A stretch of 11,781 nt of DNA, taken from NCBI GenBank assembly GCA_937967725.1, contig CALBSY010000399.1, forward strand, positions 1 to 11,781, given 5' to 3'. Within the stretch, counting starts at the first letter, position 1, and every line of letters begins with the position of its first letter. Positions 6,651 through 11,781 of this stretch are shown here, piece by piece. The notes beneath the pieces were generated by a model. The model ran no database searches, was not told the origin of the DNA, and saw nothing but the letters and a program-made list of their open reading frames with translations. This stretch comes from an uncultured Alphaproteobacteria bacterium (GTDB lineage: Bacteria > Pseudomonadota > Alphaproteobacteria > Caulobacterales > Aquidulcibacteraceae). A program made the position numbers and the translations under genes.

Positions 6651-7199
6651 TTGATTCAGCCTTTGTCCATTCCCGATGTATGGGTGTATACGCCGAAGCG
6701 CATGCAGGATTCGCGCGGCTGGTTCAGCGAAACGTTCAATGTTGCGGCATTGGCCGACGCACTGAATGGCGTTGTCTTCGTGCAGGACAATCAGTCCTAC
6801 TCGCGCGCCAGGGGAACGCTGCGCGGCATGCACTTTCAGTCGCCGCCGAAGGCGCAAGATAAGCTGCTGCGCGTGTTGCGGGGATCGGTGCTCGATGTTG
6901 CGGTTGATTTGCGCCGTGAATCTCAGAGCTACGGCAAGGCGGTATCGGTGGTGCTTTCGGCGGAGACGGGCGCGCAGATTTTTGTGCCACGCGGTTTTGC
7001 GCATGGCTTTCTGACGCTCGAACCCGATACGGAAGTGCTCTACAAGGTCAGCGAGTATTGGAGCGCCGAACATGAGCGCGGACTTGCGTGGGACGATCCC
7101 GCGCTGGGCGTTGATTGGATGCTGCCGGCGGGCGACATCATCGCCACGCCGCGCGATCGCGCGTTCCCGCGCCTCGCCGATCTGCCGGCATATTTCTAG
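6651..7199 (+). CDS. rmlC: dTDP-4-dehydrorhamnose 3,5-epimerase
   Basis: RmlC inverts C3 and C5 of dTDP-4-keto-6-deoxyglucose, the third step to dTDP-L-rhamnose. The cupin-fold motifs are present: IPDV (7-10), DSRGWFSETF (20-29), FVQDNQS (43-49), LRGMHFQSPPKAQDKLLR (57-74) with catalytic His61 and Lys71, FVPRGFAHGF (111-120), and LYKVSEYW (130-137) with Tyr131. The start is unclear. No ATG is in frame after the TGA at 6594. TTG at 6651 gives 182 residues and places His61, Lys71 and Tyr131 one position from their E. coli equivalents, so it is chosen. TTG 6633 and TTG 6663 are alternatives, as is CTG 6612 near the purine-rich AAAGGCAGG. None has a well-placed ribosome binding site. It is the first of four rml genes, in the order C, B, D, A. 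Confidence 0.93.
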   Translation: MIQPLSIPDVWVYTPKRMQDSRGWFSETFNVAALADALNGVVFVQDNQSYSRARGTLRGMHFQSPPKAQDKLLRVLRGSVLDVAVDLRRESQSYGKAVSVVLSAETGAQIFVPRGFAHGFLTLEPDTEVLYKVSEYWSAEHERGLAWDDPALGVDWMLPAGDIIATPRDRAFPRLADLPAYF

Positions 7200-7208
7200 C
7201 GCGCGGCG

Positions 7209-8273
7209 ATGAGAGCACTCGTCACCGGCGGCGCTGGCTTTATCGGCTCGGCGCTTGCGCGCCATCTGGTAGGGGAGCGCAGCTGGACAGTCGTTGTCGT
7301 CGATCAGTTGACGTACGCGGGTCATCTCTCGTCGCTTGGGCCGGTCAGCGACGCTTCGGCCTTTAGTTTCGTTCAGGCTGATGTCTGCAATCGGGCGGCG
7401 CTCGATGCGATTTTTGCGCGGCACGCGCCGGAGGTCGTCTTTCACCTCGCTGCCGAGAGCCACGTCGATCGCTCCATCGATTCAGCGGCGGCGTTCATTC
7501 AGACCAATGTCGTCGGCACGTTTCAGGTGCTGGAGGCGGCGGCGGCGTACTGGCGGACGCTGAGAGGCGAGGCGAGGGACCGCTTTCGTGTGTTGCATGT
7601 CTCGACGGATGAGGTTTACGGCTCGCTGGGTCCGCAAGGAGTCTTCACCGAGGAAACGCCTTATGATCCGCGCTCTCCTTACTCGGCGAGTAAGGCGGGC
7701 GCAGACCATCTCGCGAACGCGTGGTTTCATACTCACGGTCTGCCGGTCATCGTTTCGAATTGCTCGAATAATTACGGCCCGTACCAGCTGCCGGAAAAAC
7801 TCATTCCGCTGACCATCATCAATGGTCTCGAAGCGCAAAGCCTACCAGTTTACGGCGATGGCAAGCAGGTGCGCGACTGGCTTTATGTGGACGATCACGT
7901 CGATGCGCTTTGCCTGATCGCCGAGAACGGCGTTCCTGGGCGGCGCTACAATGTCGGTGCGCAGGGGGAGCGGGAGAATTTAGATGTGGTGCGGCAGATT
8001 TGCGCGCTGTTGGATCGGCACGCGCCCAAGTCGCACGCACACGCAGACCTGATGAAGTTTGTGGAGGACCGGCCCGGACACGATCGCCGCTACGCGATCG
8101 ATGCGACGCGTGTTCGAGCTGAACTCGGCTGGGCGCCGCGCGAGACGTTCGAAAGTGGGCTCGAGCGCACGGTGCGCTGGTACCTCGCCAACGAGGCGTG
8201 GTGGCGGCCGTTGCGCGACACAGGCGCCGGCTCGCGGCGTCTGGGTCTTGGCAAAACGACGGCCTCGTCGTGA
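7209..8273 (+). CDS. rmlB: dTDP-glucose 4,6-dehydratase
   Basis: RmlB converts dTDP-glucose to dTDP-4-keto-6-deoxyglucose, the second step of rhamnose activation. The 354 residues are normal for the family. They show the NAD-binding GGAGFIG (7-13), DQLTYAGHL (32-40), HLAAESHVDRSI (79-90), the catalytic STDEVYG (132-138) with Asp134 and Glu135, PYSASKAGADHL (157-168) with Tyr158 and Lys162, SNCSNNYGPYQLPEKLIP (183-200), and VRDWLYVDDH (221-230). The ATG at 7209 gives the expected MRALVTGG start, nine bases after the rmlC stop, without a clear ribosome binding site. Its last codons overlap the rmlD start (GTGA). The call is very secure. Confidence 0.97.
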   Translation: MRALVTGGAGFIGSALARHLVGERSWTVVVVDQLTYAGHLSSLGPVSDASAFSFVQADVCNRAALDAIFARHAPEVVFHLAAESHVDRSIDSAAAFIQTNVVGTFQVLEAAAAYWRTLRGEARDRFRVLHVSTDEVYGSLGPQGVFTEETPYDPRSPYSASKAGADHLANAWFHTHGLPVIVSNCSNNYGPYQLPEKLIPLTIINGLEAQSLPVYGDGKQVRDWLYVDDHVDALCLIAENGVPGRRYNVGAQGERENLDVVRQICALLDRHAPKSHAHADLMKFVEDRPGHDRRYAIDATRVRAELGWAPRETFESGLERTVRWYLANEAWWRPLRDTGAGSRRLGLGKTTASS

Positions 8274-9148
8274 GCATTCTGGTTATCGGACGCAACGGGC
8301 AAGTTGCGCGCGCGCTCCAGAGTAGAGCGACGGCGCAAAGCGTTGCGCTGATCGCGCAGGGGCGGCCGGATATTGACATCGCACAACGTGATAGTGTGCG
8401 CGATGTGGTGAGATTGCTTGCTCCACGGATTGTGATCAACGCCGCCGCCTATACCGCGGTTGAAGCGGCTGAGGATAACCGGGAGGAAGCGTTTCGCGTC
8501 AACGCAGGCGGAGCGGAAAGCGTGGCGCAGGCCGCCGCTGAACTTGGCGTTCCGATCATTCAACTTTCGACCGACTACGTGTTCTCCGGCGAGAAGCCCG
8601 CGGCGTACGTGGAAGGTGACTTCACCGGCCCTCCCAATGTTTACGGGGCGAGCAAGCTCGAGGGCGAGCGGCTGGCGCTCGCGGCCAACCCGCGCACCAT
8701 CGTAGTGCGCACCTCATGGGTGTTCGACGCTATCGGTGCGAATTTCGTGCGCACGATGCTGCGCAAGGCGAGGGCGTGCGGCAAAATCAGTGTGGTGACG
8801 GATCAAGTCGGCTGTCCTACCTACGCGGACGACCTGGCTGACGCATTGCTGACGATCGCCGCTTCGCCGACGAAACCGGGCATCTACCATTGCGCCGGCG
8901 CCGGTGAGACCAGTTGGGCCGCGTTTGCCCGCGAGATATTCGCGCAGTCGGAGGCGCGGCGCGGCCCGTGCGCCGAGGTTATTGGAGCGACGTCGGAGGC
9001 CGCCGCGGCGCGGGCGTTACGGCCGAAAAACTCGCGGCTCAATTGCAGCAAGCTTGCCGCGGACTATGGAGTTCGCATGCGTCCCTGGCGCGAGGCTCTG
9101 GCTGCGTGCATGGATGAGATAGCGGTGCGGGGATGGAGCGTGGAATGA
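8270..9148 (+). CDS. rmlD: dTDP-4-dehydrorhamnose reductase
   Basis: RmlD performs the last step, reducing the 4-keto group with NAD(P)H to give dTDP-L-rhamnose. The 292-residue product shows ILVIGRNGQVARAL (3-16, a short-form dinucleotide loop typical of RmlD), VINAAAYTAVEAAE (55-68), LSTDYVFSGEKP (99-110), catalytic YGASK (125-129), VVRTSWVFD (145-153), TDQVGCPTYADDLA (177-190), and RPKNSRLNCSKL (251-262). Translation starts at GTG 8270, overlapping the rmlB stop by GTGA. The open frame extends 24 codons further upstream, but that extension lies inside rmlB and would displace the conserved N-terminus. There is no ribosome binding site of note, so coupling to rmlB is likely. Its stop overlaps the rmlA start by ATGA. 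Confidence 0.96.
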   Translation: MSILVIGRNGQVARALQSRATAQSVALIAQGRPDIDIAQRDSVRDVVRLLAPRIVINAAAYTAVEAAEDNREEAFRVNAGGAESVAQAAAELGVPIIQLSTDYVFSGEKPAAYVEGDFTGPPNVYGASKLEGERLALAANPRTIVVRTSWVFDAIGANFVRTMLRKARACGKISVVTDQVGCPTYADDLADALLTIAASPTKPGIYHCAGAGETSWAAFAREIFAQSEARRGPCAEVIGATSEAAAARALRPKNSRLNCSKLAADYGVRMRPWREALAACMDEIAVRGWSVE

Positions 9149-10014
9149 AGGGCATCGTTCTTGCCGGCGGATTGGGGACGCGCCTTCGCCCGATCACGCG
9201 CGCGATTTCCAAGCAGTTGGCGCCGGTCTATGACAAGCCGCTGATCTATTATCCCATTTCCACGCTGATGCTCGCGGGCATACGCGACATTCTGCTGGTC
9301 TCCACCCCCGACGATCTTCCGCATTTCCAGCGCTTGCTTGGCGACGGCGCCGGATGGGGTGTGCGTTTCAGTTACGCCGCCCAGCCATCGCCGGACGGCA
9401 TCGCGCAGGCGTTTCTGATTGGGGAAGAGCATATCGACGGGAAGAGTTGTGCGTTGGTCCTCGGTGACAACATTTTTCACGGCCATGGCTTGATTGAGCA
9501 TTTGAGCACCGCTGCGCAGCGCACTACCGGCGCAACGGTGTTTGCTCATCAGGTCTCGGACCCTGAGCGATTTGGCGTTGTCATGTTCAATGAAGCAGGC
9601 CACGCCACATCGATAGAAGAAAAGCCCAAGCAGCCGCGCTCGAATTGGGCTGTGACGGGGCTCTATTTCTACGACGAACAGGTCGTCGAACTGGCGCGCA
9701 CGTTGAAGCCGTCGGCGCGCGGAGAACTGGAGATCACGGATCTCAGCCGGCTTTATCTGGAGCGAGGTCAACTCACCGTCGAGCGAATGGGGCGCGGTTT
9801 GGCGTGGCTCGACACCGGAACGCCCGACTCGCTGCTTGAAGCCGCCGAGTATGTGCGCACGTTGGAGAAGCGGCAGGGTATGAAGATCGCGTGTCCGGAG
9901 GAGGTGGCGTTCCGGATGGGCTTCATCGACGCGGCACAGCTCGCCGAGCTTGGGCGCGGGCAAGAAAGTTCAGGCTATGGCGCATATCTGATGCGTATTG
10001 CCGACTCGCCGTGA
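9145..10014 (+). CDS. rmlA: Glucose-1-phosphate thymidylyltransferase
   Basis: RmlA joins dTTP and glucose-1-phosphate to dTDP-glucose, the entry step of the pathway, and is usually feedback-inhibited by dTDP-rhamnose. The 289 residues match the family in length and order: MKGIVLAGGLGTRLRPIT (1-18), KQLAPVYDKPLIYYP (23-37), LGDNIFHGHG (106-115) with metal-binding Asp108, SIEEKPKQP (156-164), GELEITDLSR (193-202), and WLDTGTPDSLLEA (221-233) with Asp223. The ATG at 9145 is preferred over the ATG at 9133. It gives the canonical MKGIVLAGG start, overlaps the rmlD stop by ATGA, and has GGAG (9135-9138) six bases upstream. It is the last gene of the operon, and its stop faces the converging glycosyltransferase gene across four bases. 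Confidence 0.97.
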   Translation: MKGIVLAGGLGTRLRPITRAISKQLAPVYDKPLIYYPISTLMLAGIRDILLVSTPDDLPHFQRLLGDGAGWGVRFSYAAQPSPDGIAQAFLIGEEHIDGKSCALVLGDNIFHGHGLIEHLSTAAQRTTGATVFAHQVSDPERFGVVMFNEAGHATSIEEKPKQPRSNWAVTGLYFYDEQVVELARTLKPSARGELEITDLSRLYLERGQLTVERMGRGLAWLDTGTPDSLLEAAEYVRTLEKRQGMKIACPEEVAFRMGFIDAAQLAELGRGQESSGYGAYLMRIADSP

Positions 10015-10018
10015 GATG

Positions 10019-10993
10019 CTAGCGCCAGATTTTCGGCGCGCGTAAGACTAAAGCGAGCGGCGACCAGGTTAGCGCGCGAACAATGCGCCAGGTGCTTGCA
10101 ACGGACCTTCTGACATCGCCCCGTGCGCGCCAGGTTTCGCTCAAGCCCGCGAGACCGGCGTCGACTCCGCGTCGATAGCTGGCGCCATCCTTGCGTGCGA
10201 ATGAGAGCGCGTAGTGGGCGAGGGTCTTCAGCGCGTGCAACGGCGCCGCCAGCCAAAGGAGCGGCGCGGGCATGTTCTTGACAAACACCCACATGGTGTT
10301 GCGTGCGTTGTGGAAAATCTCGAAGCCGGAGCGCGTCGACGTCGACGCGCCGCCAACGTGATGTACGACGGCGTGGGCCGCCTGCACCAATTCCCAGCCG
10401 CGCAAACGCAAGCGGAAAGCGAGATCGACATCCTCGCCGAAGCAGAACAGCCGTTCGTCAAAGCCGCCGACGTCGCGCCACGCTTGAACGCGATACAGCG
10501 CGGCTGCGGCGCAAACCGCGAACGTGTAGCCTTCGCGTGGTTGGAGGTTTGCTCGCGCGGCGCCGTGACCGCCTCGCCAAGATGCACCGACAACATGATA
10601 GGCGTCGCCAAGCCCGTCGAACACGTGGGGCGACCGCGCCTTGACTTGGGTTGAGCCGAAGCCAACGGCGGCCGGGTAGCGCGTCGCGGCATCGATCAGG
10701 CGATCGAGCCAATCTGGCGCCGGGAACGCGTCAGGGTTGAGAAGGGCCATGTAGGGCGTGTCGACTAGGGCCGCACAACGATTGTTGGCGGCGGCGAAGC
10801 CCAGATTCTCTTCCGATTGTGTGATCTCGGCGCATTGCGGCAAATCTTGCGCGCGCGGCCGCTGCTCTGGTTCGGAAGCGTTGTCCCACACGCGCAGTCG
10901 AAACGGACGTGTTTGCGCTTCAAGCGCCGCCTTCAGCTCCGGCAAGCACGCGCGGCTGTTGTACGTGATGACGATGACGGTGACGTCTGTCAT
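10019..10993 (-). CDS. Glycosyltransferase family 2 (WbbL-like)
   Basis: This 324-residue GT-A enzyme transfers a sugar to the growing glycan at the cytosolic membrane face. Motifs are VTVIVITYNS (4-13), VWDNAS (35-40), ENLGFAAANN (62-71), LLNPDAFPAPDW (84-95) with the NPD metal site (86-88), VGGFDERLFCFGEDVDLAFRLRLRGW (about 175-200) with the acidic pair E187-D188, HHVGGAS (211-217), and HNARN (228-232). This set is typical of WbbL-type transferases, several of which use dTDP-L-rhamnose, so it may be a second rhamnosyltransferase. The hydrophobic stretch at about 241-266 may associate with the membrane. The ATG at 10993 overlaps the stop of the upstream AGE-family gene (ATGA). It converges on rmlA. 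Confidence 0.88.
   Translation of the reverse strand: MTDVTVIVITYNSRACLPELKAALEAQTRPFRLRVWDNASEPEQRPRAQDLPQCAEITQSEENLGFAAANNRCAALVDTPYMALLNPDAFPAPDWLDRLIDAATRYPAAVGFGSTQVKARSPHVFDGLGDAYHVVGASWRGGHGAARANLQPREGYTFAVCAAAALYRVQAWRDVGGFDERLFCFGEDVDLAFRLRLRGWELVQAAHAVVHHVGGASTSTRSGFEIFHNARNTMWVFVKNMPAPLLWLAAPLHALKTLAHYALSFARKDGASYRRGVDAGLAGLSETWRARGDVRRSVASTWRIVRALTWSPLALVLRAPKIWR
10331..10350. repeat. Perfect 20-base palindrome inside the GT2 gene
   Basis: GCGCGTCGAC at 10331-10340 is followed immediately by its exact reverse complement at 10341-10350, with no spacer. It falls on codons for residues 215-221 (around GASTSTR), between the H-H-V-G-G block and the C-terminal part of the transferase. 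Symmetry ends at the next base on each side. It could be a protein-binding site or chance in CpG-rich sequence. Confidence 0.7.
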
Positions 10994-11781
10994 GCTTCAT
11001 TCGCAACGCGCATCAGTTCGCTGAACGCGAAAATGGCGTGGTAGAAGCTGGAGGCCGGCGCCGCCTCTTCGATGAAGTTTCCGTCAGCGCTGCGCTTGTC
11101 GCGCCACAACCCGCGGACAGGGGTGTTTAGATATGTAAGCAGCGTATCGAATGCGCTGATAGCGTTTGCAGCGGCCTCGACGTCGCCGGTCAGTTCGAAA
11201 CGCGCCAAGTTAGCCTTCATGCGCTCGGTATGCGGCCAGAAGCGGCAGCTCCGCGTGCGCGGGAGGCCTTCCACGTAAACTTCATCGAAAGCGACGCCCG
11301 TCTCGGCGTCGACGCCGTAGAGTTCGCCGTGCAGGCGGAGCCGTTCGGCGAGCTCGCGCGCATCGGCGCCGCCGAGTCGCCGCCAGCGATGCAGCAGCCA
11401 GCTCCACTCGAACTGATGGCCCGGTTCGGCAATACGGCCATCGTCGCCGGCAGCAGGCCGCCAGGCATCGTCGAAGTATTCGGAAAGCGCGCCGTGCTCT
11501 GGATCGAAGAAGCGGTCGCGCAGCAAACCGGCAAGCTTGGCCGCACGCGCCAGGTGTTCGGCATTTCGTGTCGCCTCGTAGAGTGCGAGCAGTGCTTCGA
11601 ACATGTGCATGTGCGGGTTCTGACGGCGCGGCAAGCGGTCGACGACCTCGCCTTCGCGGAAGCCGCCAGCAGCGTCGCTCCAGTTGTTGTCGAGCCAATC
11701 CACTACACGCTCCGCCGCTGCGGTCAGGTCGGGTCGACCACCGAGCGACATCGCCGCGTTCGATAGAGCCAGAATAATGAA
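10990..11781 (-). CDS. AGE-family sugar isomerase, probable mannose-6-phosphate isomerase; 5' end outside window
   Basis: This is an (alpha/alpha)6-barrel enzyme of the N-acylglucosamine 2-epimerase superfamily. Its likely role is interconversion of mannose-6-phosphate and fructose-6-phosphate, or 2-epimerisation of a sugar. The 263 visible residues contain RRQNPHMHMFEALLALYEAT (52-71), EPGHQFEWSWLL (119-130), RFWPHTERMKA (180-190) and APASSFYHAI (241-250). These include histidines and acidic residues that form the active site in this family. The last block, with S-x-Y-H near the C-terminus, resembles the mannose-6-phosphate isomerase branch more than the GlcNAc 2-epimerase branch. The ATG at 11751 is not the start: the frame stays open to the edge and reads FIILALSNAA before it, as inside known members. 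About one third of the protein is missing. It overlaps the next gene by ATGA. Confidence 0.83.
   Translation of the reverse strand, partial: FIILALSNAAMSLGGRPDLTAAAERVVDWLDNNWSDAAGGFREGEVVDRLPRRQNPHMHMFEALLALYEATRNAEHLARAAKLAGLLRDRFFDPEHGALSEYFDDAWRPAAGDDGRIAEPGHQFEWSWLLHRWRRLGGADARELAERLRLHGELYGVDAETGVAFDEVYVEGLPRTRSCRFWPHTERMKANLARFELTGDVEAAANAISAFDTLLTYLNTPVRGLWRDKRSADGNFIEEAAPASSFYHAIFAFSELMRVANEA

Noticed and set aside
6543..7463. 306-codon minus-strand frame
   Set aside because: Antisense to rmlC and the start of rmlB, with no recognisable domain.
9064..9963. 299-codon minus-strand frame
   Set aside because: Antisense to rmlA and the end of rmlD, both of which are unmistakable.
11749..11751. 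ATG as start of the AGE-family gene
   Set aside because: The frame is open to the window edge and the upstream residues fit the interior of the family, so the gene is truncated by the window.

Overview
This window is part of a surface-polysaccharide (O-antigen, capsule or exopolysaccharide) biosynthesis locus. The DNA is GC-rich by eye, almost fully coding, and uses short ATGA/GTGA gene overlaps. Base composition, codon use and gene style suggest an alphaproteobacterium, possibly of the Caulobacterales/Hyphomonadaceae type. That assignment is inference: no rRNA or marker gene is present.

Layout: (1) Positions 1-2636, minus strand, hold three genes in the order O-antigen ligase/polymerase-like membrane protein, then UDP-glucuronate 4-epimerase, then the first 139 codons of cysD (sulfate adenylyltransferase subunit 2), which runs off the left edge. 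The last two overlap by 11 bases. (2) Positions 2637-2805 are a divergent intergenic region. (3) Positions 2806-3399, plus strand, encode an orphan 197-residue protein with one predicted membrane segment and a coiled coil. (4) Positions 3606-10014, plus strand, form a tight seven-gene operon: sugar-nucleotide SDR, GT4 glycosyltransferase, GT2 rhamnosyltransferase-like protein, then rmlC, rmlB, rmlD and rmlA. (5) Positions 10019-11781, minus strand, converge on rmlA with four bases between the stop codons. They hold a GT2 glycosyltransferase and, upstream of it, an AGE-family sugar isomerase cut by the right edge.

How the genes fit together: RmlA, B, C and D convert glucose-1-phosphate and dTTP to dTDP-L-rhamnose. 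The GT2 protein encoded just upstream of rmlC resembles L-rhamnosyltransferases. The SDR probably makes another activated sugar, perhaps by 4-keto reduction or 4-epimerisation of a UDP-HexNAc. The UDP-glucuronate epimerase supplies UDP-galacturonate. The AGE-family enzyme may connect fructose-6-phosphate and mannose-6-phosphate. The Wzy_C-type protein would polymerise the glycan or ligate it to its acceptor. CysD makes adenosine phosphosulfate with CysN, so its coupling to the epimerase raises the possibility of a sulfated, rhamnose- and uronate-containing glycan. No sulfotransferase, flippase, chain-length regulator or initiating transferase lies inside the window.

I found no tRNA, rRNA, insertion sequence, CRISPR array or convincing terminator. 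No wholly new system is evident. The points most worth following up are the cysD coupling and its altered motif, the rmlC start anomaly, the orphan membrane protein and a 20-base perfect palindrome inside a glycosyltransferase gene.
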